DNA of 64,000 nt. Source: Chryseobacterium sp. c4a (lineage in GTDB: Bacteria > Bacteroidota > Bacteroidia > Flavobacteriales > Weeksellaceae). How positions within the stretch are numbered: the first letter of the stretch is position 1; each line of letters opens with the position of its first letter. The stretch spans positions 62,001 to 126,000 of the forward strand of contig NZ_WXVU01000015.1 of the NCBI RefSeq assembly GCF_009900745.1, written 5' to 3'. The notes beneath the pieces are model-generated. The model searched no databases and was not told the origin of the DNA. It saw nothing but the letters and a program-made list of their open reading frames with translations. Below are positions 23,810 to 32,161 of this stretch, piece after piece. The position numbers were made by a program, and so were the translations under genes.

Positions 23810-24204
23810 GATATATTTTTTTAGCCTTTAATTTTCTTACTCTATTATGGCTTTTCAGATTCCGCCGTTAAGTGATGTATTTTCTTACCCAAAGGAACAA
23901 CTAAAAAAAGGACAGTACTAGAGTAGAAAATACCAAATTGAGTATTCCGTATTTCTACGGATAATGAATTTTTGCTGAGGTAAATAAATTGAGTACATAA
24001 AGTGAAAAACGCAGCATGTACAATTCAATAATTAGGAGTATATCTTTATTCATTATAAGCCTGATGATAGTTTCAGTTATTCATCTTCTATCTCCCTTTT
24101 TCATAAACCTAGTTATCAAATACTTTTCCCTCGAATTTCTCTCTCTGAAGTTTCTCCAAAAGCAGTGTATTTAGTATTTTTGTAAGAATCCAATAAAAAT
24201 TAAA
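23810..24204. other. Intergenic region between divergent genes
   Basis: The 395-base AT-rich region separates the - strand collar gene and the + strand hydratase. A -7-type box TATTTTTG lies at 24175-24182, 22 bases before the hydratase ATG. Nothing else with coding potential or strong secondary structure was seen. Confidence 0.5.
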
Positions 24205-24969
24205 ATGAACGAATTCGTAGTATCAGACATTAAAAATAATATTGCCGAAATTACCTTCGGAACCCCAAAAAGTAACGCTCTTCCAGGAGCTATTTTAGAA
24301 AAACTGGCTCAGACCATTTTAGAAGAAGGAGCTAAAGATGAGGTAAAAGCTATTTTAGTAAAAAGCGAAGGTGAAAAAGCATTCTGTGCAGGAGCAAGCT
24401 TTGATGAACTTTTGGCTATTGAAGAGCTTGAGGCTTCTACAAAATTTTTCGGTGGCTTTGCTAAAGTACTGAATGCCATGAGAAATTGTGGAAAGATTGT
24501 AGTGGTAAGAGTTCAGGGAAAAACAACAGGAGGTGGAGTAGGAATTGCATGTGGTGCAGACTACTGTTTTGCAACAAAAGATTCTGCATTGGCACTTACG
24601 GAGATCAATCTAGGAATCGGCCCTTTCGTTATTGGCCCTTACGTAGAAAGAAAAATCGGGAAATCACAGTTTTCAGCAATGGCAATTGATGCCGATTTCA
24701 GATCCGCTGAGTGGGCAGAACAGCATAATGTATATCATTCGGTGTCGGATAATATCCAGGAAATGGATGAAAAGTTGGAGAAGTTCTTACAGACTTTAGC
24801 TTCAAGAAGCAGTGATGCGTTGGCATTAATCAAAAAAGTTTCATGGGAAGGTACAGATCACTTCAACGAACTGATGCCAGCAAGAATTCATATGAGTGCC
24901 AGTCTTATTCTAGAAGATTCTGCAAAAAAGAATATTGAAGCTATCAAAGAAAGATTGAGAGCAAAATAA
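24205..24969 (+). CDS. Enoyl-CoA hydratase/isomerase family protein
   Basis: The 254-residue crotonase-fold protein has oxyanion-hole segments AFCAGASFDELL and GGGVGIACGADYCFA. In classical hydratases two glutamates act. The one in LTEINLGIGPF is retained, but the other position (around ATKDSAL) appears substituted, so the reaction could differ from simple hydration. It stands alone with its own promoter-like box and terminator. A role in fatty acid or branched-chain amino acid breakdown is plausible but not shown. It is not close kin of the PaaG at 7680. Confidence 0.85.
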   Translation: MNEFVVSDIKNNIAEITFGTPKSNALPGAILEKLAQTILEEGAKDEVKAILVKSEGEKAFCAGASFDELLAIEELEASTKFFGGFAKVLNAMRNCGKIVVVRVQGKTTGGGVGIACGADYCFATKDSALALTEINLGIGPFVIGPYVERKIGKSQFSAMAIDADFRSAEWAEQHNVYHSVSDNIQEMDEKLEKFLQTLASRSSDALALIKKVSWEGTDHFNELMPARIHMSASLILEDSAKKNIEAIKERLRAK

Positions 24970-24992
24970 TTTTTTTACACAAAAGATATTTG

Positions 24993-25018
24993 CCGCTGAT
25001 TATTTCAGCGGTTTTTTT
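24993..25018 (+). terminator. Rho-independent terminator after the hydratase gene
   Basis: CCGCTGA (24993-24999) and TCAGCGG (25005-25011) form a 7-bp GC-rich stem with a TTATT loop, followed by seven T residues. Confidence 0.85.
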
Positions 25019-25173
25019 ATGGATAGAAAATTGGGAAAGGTCTTTTATTACTGTATTATGAATGAAGCTTTTCGATATGAAAATAAGAATAATAACCCAT
25101 GATTATTGCTCTTATAACTTCTAGTTCCCATCATCTAAGTTCAAATCCATTTCTATAATTTTGATAAAAATAT

Positions 25174-25215
25174 TTTGCAGGTTCATAAAAAATTATAACT
25201 TTGTAATTCAAAGTT
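25174..25215 (+). promoter_or_regulatory. Promoter with overlapping palindromic operator (copy 1)
   Basis: A Bacteroidota-type promoter is visible: TTTG at 25174-25177, an 18-base spacer, and the -7 box TAACTTTG at 25196-25203. The palindrome AACTTTG-TAATT-CAAAGTT (25197-25215) overlaps the -7 box and the expected start site, 7 bases before the ATG at 25222. The same palindrome recurs at 26955-26973. It is a likely operator for the winged-helix regulator encoded between the two sites (inference). Confidence 0.65.
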
Positions 25216-25221
25216 CTTTTT

Positions 25222-25839
25222 ATGGATTCGAAAAATTATCACGAAGATTTATCCCATATCCGTTCTATGATGGAACGGTCTTCCAGATTTATTTCTTTAA
25301 GCGGGCTCTCAGGAGTGGTAGCAGGTATAGTAGCACTTTTAGGTGCAGGATACGCCTATTTTGCCATGGAAAGTAAAAAAGTGGGGTATATGCACACGGG
25401 TAGGCTTAGCTTTACTCCTGATTTGGTTCAAGAACTTGTTATCACCGGATTGGTAGTGTTGGCAGTAGCGGTTTTCAGTGGATATATTTTTACCGCCAAT
25501 AAAAGTAAAAAGAAAGGGCTAAAGATCTGGGATGCTACCACCAAGCGACTTTTAATTACCTTTGCGATCCCATTAGCAGCGGGGGGAATCTTTTGCGCAG
25601 CTCTTATTTACCATCATTTAGTAGTATGGGTTGCACCTACAACTTTGATATTCTATGGATTAGGATTAATAAGTGCTGAGAGATACACCTTGCCGGATGT
25701 AAAATACCTTGGGTATTGTGAAGTAGCCCTTGGATTATTTTCTCTGTTTTTATTGGGGTGGGGATTGGTCTTTTGGTCTATAGGCTTTGGTATTTTGCAT
25801 ATAGTTTATGGATTTATCATGCATAAGAAATATAAATAA
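25222..25839 (+). CDS. Conserved integral membrane protein, first gene of regulator-linked operon
   Basis: The 205-residue protein has about six hydrophobic segments (around residues 27-48, 70-92, 110-128, 135-152, 163-180, 183-199) after a short soluble N-terminus (SKNYHEDLSHIRSMMERSSR). I recognise it only as a family often found beside winged-helix regulators in Bacteroidota; the function is unknown. Its stop overlaps the next ATG by one base (TAATG). An operator-like palindrome ends 6 bases before its start codon. Confidence 0.75.
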   Translation: MDSKNYHEDLSHIRSMMERSSRFISLSGLSGVVAGIVALLGAGYAYFAMESKKVGYMHTGRLSFTPDLVQELVITGLVVLAVAVFSGYIFTANKSKKKGLKIWDATTKRLLITFAIPLAAGGIFCAALIYHHLVVWVAPTTLIFYGLGLISAERYTLPDVKYLGYCEVALGLFSLFLLGWGLVFWSIGFGILHIVYGFIMHKKYK

Positions 25840-26459
25840 TGGGAATAGGCTTTGTCATATTCATACACCTTATAGCAATATTTATTGCAAGCTTTATCTG
25901 TGCTTTAATAGGAGTTGTAGTAACTTATTTTGTCAGTAAGGGTGGGAATAAAAAGAGAAAGATCCTATTAGCTTTTATAACACCTTTTGCAGGACTTTAT
26001 ACTTTGTACATCTGCGGTATTATTGGCATGTCAATAGTATCAGATAATAAAAAAGTAGATATAGGAATGGGAGATGCCTGGTATGTTCCCCTTGAAAATG
26101 GTAGACACCTGTCATTTATTGATATACCGGAATATGCCTCTATTGTAAAGGAAGATGGAATGGTTTTAGTTTCAGAGATTTCTAAAATGGAAGAAAATGG
26201 AAATCTTGTTTTAGGAAAAACATTTGATAACAGGTATTTTTCATATAATGCCAAGACAGATGAAGTGAAAGATTTTGGTACCGAAGAAGAATTGTCTGCT
26301 TCAAATGGAAGTAAAAAACTCAATCTAATAGACACAATTGAATTTTATTCGGAAAGAAAAGATACTATTATGGGCTATTGGCCCCTGTTGATTGGATTTT
26401 TATCTTTTATTATCAGTATTGGAGTTGTCTATATATGGAAGATGATATTACTTTTTTAA
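25839..26459 (+). CDS. Membrane protein with central extracytoplasmic or soluble domain
   Basis: The 206-residue protein has hydrophobic segments at about 3-32, 46-66 and 183-204. Between the second and last is a polar domain of about 110 residues (beta-rich, GDAWYVPLENGRHLSFIDIP onwards). I do not recognise the family. It is translated with the preceding gene through a TAATG junction and lies upstream of the regulator gene. Confidence 0.65.
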   Translation: MGIGFVIFIHLIAIFIASFICALIGVVVTYFVSKGGNKKRKILLAFITPFAGLYTLYICGIIGMSIVSDNKKVDIGMGDAWYVPLENGRHLSFIDIPEYASIVKEDGMVLVSEISKMEENGNLVLGKTFDNRYFSYNAKTDEVKDFGTEEELSASNGSKKLNLIDTIEFYSERKDTIMGYWPLLIGFLSFIISIGVVYIWKMILLF

Positions 26460-26520
26460 TAGCAAGGTCGCTAAGATATTCCAAATAATGCTTTCCAGGA
26501 AGAGACAAGAATTTAATCCT

Positions 26521-26528
26521 TATTTTTG
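26521..26528 (+). promoter_or_regulatory. Possible -7 promoter box of the regulator gene
   Basis: TATTTTTG matches TAnnTTTG, 114 bases before the regulator ATG. No clear TTTG box is seen upstream, so this is a weak call. Confidence 0.35.
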
Positions 26529-26642
26529 CACCTGTTTTTAAATAGAGATCACTAAAGAGGAGGATTCTGAGATCAGGAAGGATTAAGAAGAATAAAAAAC
26601 AGTCAGAATTTGGCTGTATCAGAATAAATAAGATAAAGAAAA

Positions 26643-26933
26643 ATGATCAAAATAAGTCAACTCAATAAAGAATTCGAAAGCCGTGTAAGATTGGGCATTA
26701 TGTCCGTTCTTATGGTAAACGACTGGGTTGATTTCTCTGAAATGAAAGCTTTGTTGGAGATTACAGACGGAAATCTTGCCAGCCATAGTAATGCTCTTGA
26801 AAAAGTAGGGTATATCGAAGTGAAAAAAGAATTTGTAGGGAAGAAACCTAAAACCTCTTATCGTGTTACCCAAAGTGGGAGACAGGCTTTTACAGATCAT
26901 TTGGATGCCCTGGAAAAACTGTTAGGACGATAG
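26643..26933 (+). CDS. Winged-helix transcriptional regulator (HTH_34 type)
   Basis: The 96-residue protein is a single winged helix-turn-helix domain: FESRVRLGIMSVLMVNDWVD, the recognition-helix region ITDGNLASHSNALEKVGYIE and the wing KKEFVGKKPKTSYRVTQSGR. This is the small MarR/ArsR-like family often annotated as HTH_34. No ligand domain is present. Matching palindromes lie before the first gene of the upstream pair and right after this gene, so it probably represses both transcription units (inference). Confidence 0.88.
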   Translation: MIKISQLNKEFESRVRLGIMSVLMVNDWVDFSEMKALLEITDGNLASHSNALEKVGYIEVKKEFVGKKPKTSYRVTQSGRQAFTDHLDALEKLLGR

Positions 26934-26954
26934 TCCTATATTTTTTTGAATTTA

Positions 26955-26973
26955 AACTTTGTAATTCAAAGTT
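26955..26973 (+). promoter_or_regulatory. Palindromic operator, copy 2
   Basis: AACTTTG-TAATT-CAAAGTT is identical over 23 bases, including the following CTTT, to the site at 25197. It lies in the short gap between the regulator and the metallophosphoesterase. The -7-like box overlapping it is AAACTTTG, one mismatch from TAnnTTTG. Confidence 0.65.
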
Positions 26974-26993
26974 CTTTGTTTAAAATAAATACA

Positions 26994-27833
26994 ATGAATA
27001 GAAAGACATTTTTAAAAAAGATTTTACAGATTTCAGTGCTGGGAGCTTTTCCAGTATTGTATTCATGGCAGGTAGAACCATTTTGGGTGGAATTTGTTCA
27101 AAGAAAACTTCCTGTGAAAAACTTACCTAAAGCATTGGAAGGAAAAATATTGATGCAGATTTCAGATTTGCATGTAGGAACTCGCTTCGATTGGCAGTTT
27201 TTAATTGATTCTTTTCAAAAAGCTAAACAATACAAACCTGATTTTGTAGTGTATACAGGAGATTTTGTAAATCATGGAACATCTCAGGAACAAGAAGACC
27301 TAAAAAAAGTAATGGAAAATTGTGTTCTGGGTACTTTAGCAACCTTTGGAATCTTAGGGAATCATGATTACGGAGAAAATTGGGAGGATGCAGAATGCTC
27401 AGAAAAAGTATGTGATACCCTTAGCAATGTAGGGATCACAATGCTAAGGAATGCCCAGCAGGAAAGTCATGGTTTACATTTTATAGGATTCGAAGACTTA
27501 TGGTCACCTTATTTTCAACCTTCAGAAGTGATGAAGCAGTATAATTCTTCAAAAGCCAATATTGTGCTTTGTCATAATCCAGATGCTTGTGATAAGAACA
27601 TATGGAATGGTTATCAAGGTTGGATTTTGAGTGGACATACCCATGGGGGGCAATGCAGAATTCCGGGCATCATTACTCCCATACTTCCGGTAAAAAATAA
27701 AAAATATATATCTGGAGAAATTGATCTGAAAGATGGAAGAATGTTGTATATCAATCGTGCCCTCGGACATTCTTTCCAAGTAAGATTTATGGTTCGCCCC
27801 GAAATCACTGTTTTTACATTAACTCAAGCTTAA
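26994..27833 (+). CDS. Membrane-anchored metallophosphoesterase
   Basis: The 279-residue calcineurin-like phosphoesterase has an N-terminal hydrophobic anchor (about 5-23) and the metal-binding motifs SDLHVG, GDFVNH, GNHDYG and SGHTHGGQ. Relatives (YkuE/YaeI type) act on phospholipid pyrophosphates or other phosphodiesters at the membrane, but the substrate here is unknown. An in-frame upstream start at 26946 would add 16 residues across the operator palindrome; ATG 26994 is preferred because it starts the basic-hydrophobic anchor. Confidence 0.9.
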   Translation: MNRKTFLKKILQISVLGAFPVLYSWQVEPFWVEFVQRKLPVKNLPKALEGKILMQISDLHVGTRFDWQFLIDSFQKAKQYKPDFVVYTGDFVNHGTSQEQEDLKKVMENCVLGTLATFGILGNHDYGENWEDAECSEKVCDTLSNVGITMLRNAQQESHGLHFIGFEDLWSPYFQPSEVMKQYNSSKANIVLCHNPDACDKNIWNGYQGWILSGHTHGGQCRIPGIITPILPVKNKKYISGEIDLKDGRMLYINRALGHSFQVRFMVRPEITVFTLTQA

Positions 27834-27845
27834 ATAATTAATTAA

Positions 27846-28142
27846 ATGGAAAACAAAGAAATCATCAATCTCGGAAAATCTATATTCGGAGTATTTTTTA
27901 TACTGGGAACAATCTTTCTTTTAGGAGCGATAATAACCAAGGAAAATGGATTTGCTGGAGCAGGCTATATGCTGATTTATTTCGGAGTGCCGGCAAATCT
28001 GTTGTGTGTATTTTCTTTTTTGATTTACGGTTTAGTATATCGTTCGAAATTTTTAGCCTGCTTAAAGGCGGTTGGTATACTCTCAATCAATATTCCCATT
28101 GCAATTCTATATGGGGCAATAGGGATCAGTTTATTTAATTAA
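27846..28142 (+). CDS. Small three-helix membrane protein, paralog 1
   Basis: The 98-residue protein has hydrophobic stretches at about 13-32, 39-63 and 74-96. It shares with the next gene the pattern NLGK-x2-FGVFF-x2-G-x-I and a C-terminal NIPIAILYGAIGISLF-like end, so the two are tandem paralogs. The function is unknown. It lies 12 bases after the phosphoesterase. Confidence 0.65.
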   Translation: MENKEIINLGKSIFGVFFILGTIFLLGAIITKENGFAGAGYMLIYFGVPANLLCVFSFLIYGLVYRSKFLACLKAVGILSINIPIAILYGAIGISLFN

Positions 28143-28151
28143 ATTATTCTA

Positions 28152-28451
28152 ATGATGTCAGAAAGAAATATTTTAAACTTAGGAAAAGCTGTATTTGGAG
28201 TGTTTTTCCTCATAGGAAACATCTGCCTTTTTGGATATGTATTCACTAAAGATTTCCACTTTGCAGACGTAGGTCTTTTGCTGGTTAGTTATGGTGCAGT
28301 TTTCAACCTCATTGTTTTAGCAGGCCTCATGCTCTACGGATTAATCAATAATCACAAACGTAAAATCTGTTTTCAGTCAGCGGGATATCTTCTCATTAAT
28401 ATACCCTTTGCTATTCTTTATGCCATCATAGGATGGAATCTAATTTTTTAA
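28152..28451 (+). CDS. Small three-helix membrane protein, paralog 2
   Basis: The 99-residue protein is similar to the preceding gene along its length (NLGKAVFGVFFLIGNICLF at the start, INIPFAILYAIIGWNLIF at the end). It begins 9 bases after it. No known domain is recognised. Confidence 0.65.
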   Translation: MMSERNILNLGKAVFGVFFLIGNICLFGYVFTKDFHFADVGLLLVSYGAVFNLIVLAGLMLYGLINNHKRKICFQSAGYLLINIPFAILYAIIGWNLIF

Positions 28452-28462
28452 ATACATATACT

Positions 28463-28948
28463 ATGAAAAAAATACGCGTTCAGTTTCTGCTTTTTGTGTA
28501 TGATAAAACTCAAAAACTCTACAGAAAATATTTTAAAAAGAAAAAAAGACAATGGCAGTTCAATGAAAAGCAGCTGCTGGAATTTCAGGAAGATTCACTG
28601 GGAAGAAAACTTGGAGAATTCTACCATAAACACGGGTTTTCGATGATTCCTAAAATGGAAAATCATGATGTTCATCATCTGATCACTGGCTGTGGAACCA
28701 ACTTCGAGGATGAAATTGCCATGCAATATCTTTTGCTGGGAAATGGAAAACTCAATGCTCATCTTTTAGCAGCTATCGTATTGGGAACCTTTATTCTCCC
28801 GGAATATATCAAAATATATGGTAAAGCTTACAAGAAAGGACAGACGATGAGAGCTTTTCATCAATGGGATTTCGAAGGTTTACTTTGGCAGAATTTTGAA
28901 CACCTGAAAGACTTTATCCAACAGAAAGATCCGGTTGCCTTACATTAA
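28463..28948 (+). CDS. Coq4-family protein
   Basis: The 161-residue protein contains the Coq4 signature HDVHHLITGCGTNFEDE (HDxxH followed by Glu after 11 residues), the zinc-binding motif of the ubiquinone-biosynthesis protein Coq4. Flavobacteria make menaquinone rather than ubiquinone, so the role here probably differs. Coq4 has been linked to quinone-ring C1 chemistry in eukaryotes. An ATG at 28433 overlaps the previous gene and would add 10 residues; ATG 28463 gives a basic start MKKIRVQ and no overlap. Confidence 0.8.
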   Translation: MKKIRVQFLLFVYDKTQKLYRKYFKKKKRQWQFNEKQLLEFQEDSLGRKLGEFYHKHGFSMIPKMENHDVHHLITGCGTNFEDEIAMQYLLLGNGKLNAHLLAAIVLGTFILPEYIKIYGKAYKKGQTMRAFHQWDFEGLLWQNFEHLKDFIQQKDPVALH

Positions 28949-28959
28949 AAACGCATCCT

Positions 28960-29244
28960 ATGGAAAATATAAAATTCAATGCAGCTGGAAAATATACCTT
29001 TCTTATTTCTTCCGGCCTGGGAACATTTCTGTTTTTATTATTTTTTATCACCCAGAATGAATTCTTATTGTTGTTAGGGTTTATATGTGTAGTCTTTGCC
29101 GTGCTTGTGAATACTCTTATATTTTTACACCTGCTGATTGTATTCCTTTCAGATATTTCCGAAGAAAAAGCAGCTGGGAATTCTATTTTACTGCTACTGC
29201 TGAACATACCTATTGCCTTATTATACTTCTATATCCTGTTTTGA
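28960..29244 (+). CDS. Small membrane protein, paralog 3 (divergent)
   Basis: This 94-residue protein has about three hydrophobic segments and a C-terminal LLNIPIALLYFYILF that echoes the ends of the two small proteins upstream (NIPIAILY, NIPFAILY). It is probably a diverged member of the same set. It follows the Coq4-like gene by 11 bases. Confidence 0.6.
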   Translation: MENIKFNAAGKYTFLISSGLGTFLFLLFFITQNEFLLLLGFICVVFAVLVNTLIFLHLLIVFLSDISEEKAAGNSILLLLLNIPIALLYFYILF

Positions 29245-29327
29245 AATGAATTCCTAAGAACATTGACCTCTCTGTCTATTTTCTTTTAGTCTTTTATCTC
29301 TTAGTCTAATTTTAAAATTATTAAATT

Positions 29328-30701
29328 ATGAAAACACATCACTATATATTTCTCACAACAGCCCTTTTCGTAGTCCTGTTCTATGATCAGGACATGGGGC
29401 TGAATTTTGGAATCCTTGGAATCCTATACGCGATTTTGAATTTCTTTAAAACACCAGAGAAAAACAAAACCAGAACTTTTTATATTCTTACAGTTACAAG
29501 TATACTGTCAGGGATTGCATTTGCATGGTATGGCGACTTTCCATCATTTCTGGCGGTGGCAAGTTCACTTCTTTTATTAGCTTATAAATCGAGGAACAGG
29601 AAAATGAAGATTCTTTTTCTTATTCCTGTTTTTATAACGAACAGCTGTACTTCAATTTGCAGAGTTTTTATGCTCGATAAATGGCTGCCCCAGAGAAACG
29701 TTCCCGGAATGTGGCAGAAGATCATGGCTTTTGTGCTTATCCCGTTTATTCTTATCTCTGTTTTCTTTGGAATTTATGCCGCAGGAAGTGATCATTTTGC
29801 AGCACTGTTTACAGATTATGAACTGGATCTCAATCTTTGGCAGGTCTTCTGTCTTTCCGTATTAGGATTTTTTATTGCTTTTAACTTCTGGAATTTTGCT
29901 GTTGAAAAACTGATTTACAAGAACCATCATTATTTGGATAATGATTTTCAGAGAAGTGCTCAGGAGCCTAAATCAACCTATTCGTTTCTTGATCTGGACG
30001 CAGAAAGAACGAGTGGCGTAATATCCTTCTTTTGTCTGAATATTTTGTTGGTATTTTTTATTATTACCTATAATTATGAACAGTTTTATGAAGTTTCAAA
30101 AACACCGGTTCAGTTATCGGAAGAAACCCATGAGCGTGTGAATGCCGTGATCATGTCTATTGTGATGGCCATTCTGGTTATTATGTTTTACTTTAAATCA
30201 GGATTCAATTTTGATCCTAAAGCAAAACTGTTGAAAATCTTAGCTAAAGTCTGGATTGCTTTAAATGCCGTACTTATCCTCTCTGCAGCAGCCAAAAACT
30301 ATGAATATATTGTCAACTATGCCTTTACGTATAAAAGACTGGGTGTTTTTGCTTTCCTTCTTTTATCTCTGGTGGGACTTTCTTTAACTTTTATTAAAAT
30401 CCAAAGACAAAAAAGAAATGCCTTCCTCTTCAATACCATGGCGTGGTATCTTTATGGAACCATTTTGATTTGCAGCTATATCAACTGGGGCGGTTTTATT
30501 ACTTCACAGAATATGAAACGTAACGATTTTGCTGTTAATTACCATTTTGGGTCAGTTAATTTCAGTGAAAAGAGTCTGATGAGATACGCAGATGAAAAGA
30601 ATAACCAAAAATTGAAAAAAGATATCCTGAATAAAGTGAAGATAGAAAAGTCAAAATCTTTCCTTTCAAAGATCATCTATTATCAAACCATTCAGTATTA
30701 A
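29328..30701 (+). CDS. Large membrane protein (DUF4153/DUF4173-like)
   Basis: The 457-residue protein has about 12 hydrophobic segments and ends with a cytosolic-looking basic tail rich in Lys and Asn. Its layout (AFVLIPFILISVFFGIYAAG, then long loops, NWGGFI near the end) resembles the DUF4153/DUF4173 membrane families, which are often encoded beside small winged-helix regulators in Bacteroidota. The family call is tentative. It lies 83 bases after the small membrane gene and ends the block. Confidence 0.65.
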   Translation: MKTHHYIFLTTALFVVLFYDQDMGLNFGILGILYAILNFFKTPEKNKTRTFYILTVTSILSGIAFAWYGDFPSFLAVASSLLLLAYKSRNRKMKILFLIPVFITNSCTSICRVFMLDKWLPQRNVPGMWQKIMAFVLIPFILISVFFGIYAAGSDHFAALFTDYELDLNLWQVFCLSVLGFFIAFNFWNFAVEKLIYKNHHYLDNDFQRSAQEPKSTYSFLDLDAERTSGVISFFCLNILLVFFIITYNYEQFYEVSKTPVQLSEETHERVNAVIMSIVMAILVIMFYFKSGFNFDPKAKLLKILAKVWIALNAVLILSAAAKNYEYIVNYAFTYKRLGVFAFLLLSLVGLSLTFIKIQRQKRNAFLFNTMAWYLYGTILICSYINWGGFITSQNMKRNDFAVNYHFGSVNFSEKSLMRYADEKNNQKLKKDILNKVKIEKSKSFLSKIIYYQTIQY

Positions 30702-30849
30702 AGAAGCATAATAAAAAAACAATAAAAAGAATTTCAATCTGAAAAAAAAGGTAATTAAAAAAGTTGGAACAATTTTAGCATTTGAAAAGACCTGATTAAC
30801 CAGGATTGTGTTGAAAATGGAATAGGGGGCACATTGAAAATAGGTAATT

Positions 30850-30879
30850 ATTGACAATATTCAATAAAATATAATTTTG
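30850..30879 (+). promoter_or_regulatory. Promoter of the lipoprotein gene
   Basis: TTG (30851-30853), an 18-base spacer and TAATTTTG (30872-30879) fit the Bacteroidota consensus (-33 TTTG, -7 TAnnTTTG). The gene starts 74 bases downstream. Confidence 0.55.
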
Positions 30880-30952
30880 AAAAGTATGGAAAACGATAAG
30901 AACTTCCATCTCCCAGCTTCCATCCTTCTCACTTCCTCAAAAATTAATTATT

Positions 30953-31492
30953 ATGAAAAAAAGCTTATTGTTAATTCCACTGATTATTATTTCATGTAAA
31001 AAAGATCCTGCCGTGACAGATATGTCTCAAAAGGATTCAACAATTGTAACAGAAACGCCGGACTCTGTTTATAAAGCGGATTCTGTAGCATTGAGAAAAA
31101 AAGACTCAATCATTAACAATGCTCCTGTTACCAAGGAAGTTTTACAAAAAGGGGTAATGAGAAGTGAGAAAGAAGGTCGGATTGTAAGAACCGTAGATGC
31201 TGCCCAACTTCCTGTTACAATAGGTGAAGAATTCAAAAAAGATGGTCAAGAGCTGATTTTAAAATTGACCAATTTTGAACAATCTAAAATTAATGCTAAA
31301 ATTTCAACGAAAGAAAAAGATTTTAATATCAGATTCAATCAAATAAAACTTCCTAATGGTGATTATGATGGCCCATTCGGAAGAGAACTCACTTATGAAG
31401 TTCCTAAAAAAGGAGAAATATGGCTGATTATTGGGAAAAGTAATATGGCTTCCGGTAATACCAAAGGACATTTTACAGTGAGTATTGAGTAG
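30953..31492 (+). CDS. Putative lipoprotein of unknown function
   Basis: The 179-residue protein has a short lipoprotein signal (LLLIPLIIISC, lipidated Cys near residue 15) followed by KK and then a Ser/Thr/Lys-rich linker (about 20-65). The C-terminal domain of about 110 residues (TIGEEFKKDGQELILKL onwards) is beta-rich. No family is recognised. The next lipoprotein gene follows by about 60 bases. Confidence 0.65.
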   Translation: MKKSLLLIPLIIISCKKDPAVTDMSQKDSTIVTETPDSVYKADSVALRKKDSIINNAPVTKEVLQKGVMRSEKEGRIVRTVDAAQLPVTIGEEFKKDGQELILKLTNFEQSKINAKISTKEKDFNIRFNQIKLPNGDYDGPFGRELTYEVPKKGEIWLIIGKSNMASGNTKGHFTVSIE

Positions 31493-31551
31493 TCTCATTC
31501 AATTTGGTACAGTTTCTGCAAATTAACATCAGAAGTTTAAATTTAAAAATT

Positions 31552-32064
31552 ATGAAAAATATAGTTCTAACAGCAATGGCCGCCTCAGCTGTACTTGTAA
31601 GTTGCGGAACCGTACAGTCGCTTGTTCAGAATACGTTCCCATATACAACGAATGTTTTAGTTTCTACAGGTGTACCTACTGATAAAGAAGTTTCTTCAAC
31701 AGCAACGGCAACCAATGTACAAACATGGTTTGGAGGAAATAATAATGCTCAGATCAAAGATGTAAGAATTTCAGATGCAAAAATTTCCGTAGTATCTCCT
31801 TCCGGAGGAAACCTAAGTGCATTTAAAACTATTAAAATATATGTTTCATCCAGTGGAACAGGGGAAAGGCTAATTGCTTCCCGTTCTAATATTTCAACCA
31901 ATTCATCCAGCATGAGCCTGGATCTGAATGATACAGGATTTCTGGATAGTATTGTAAAAAGCTCAGGGCTTACTGTAAGAACTGTTTATGAATTGAAGAA
32001 CCAAACTTCTTCAGACATGAACATTAAAGTTGCCCTTAATTTCAGCAGTGTTCCTGCAAAATAA
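31552..32064 (+). CDS. Putative lipoprotein, intact paralog of the remnant at 34054
   Basis: The 170-residue protein starts with a lipobox (SAVLVSCG, Cys near residue 18) and has a beta-rich body (KTIKIYVSSSGTGERLIASR). It is of unknown family. The C-terminal half is about 88% identical in DNA to the pseudogene remnant 2 kb downstream. A TTG further upstream at 31504 is less likely as start because ATG 31552 begins the signal peptide. A strong terminator follows. Confidence 0.75.
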   Translation: MKNIVLTAMAASAVLVSCGTVQSLVQNTFPYTTNVLVSTGVPTDKEVSSTATATNVQTWFGGNNNAQIKDVRISDAKISVVSPSGGNLSAFKTIKIYVSSSGTGERLIASRSNISTNSSSMSLDLNDTGFLDSIVKSSGLTVRTVYELKNQTSSDMNIKVALNFSSVPAK

Positions 32065-32088
32065 TTTTGTACAAATAGTCTATGACTA

Positions 32089-32126
32089 AAAAAACTCCTT
32101 TCAAAATACTGAAAGGAGTTTTTTGT
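32089..32126 (+). terminator. Rho-independent terminator
   Basis: AAAACTCCTTTC (32091-32102) and GAAAGGAGTTTT (32111-32122) form a 12-bp stem with an AAAATACT loop and trailing T residues. It closes the lipoprotein transcript; the convergent subtilase gene may use it too. Confidence 0.85.
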
Positions 32127-32161
32127 TTTGAAAAAAAAGAGTTTCGGTTTTTCTCTCTTAA

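Noticed and set aside
24486..24689. Alternative-frame gene inside the enoyl-CoA hydratase gene
   Set aside because: It is wholly covered by a well-conserved crotonase-fold gene in another frame and has no motif of its own.
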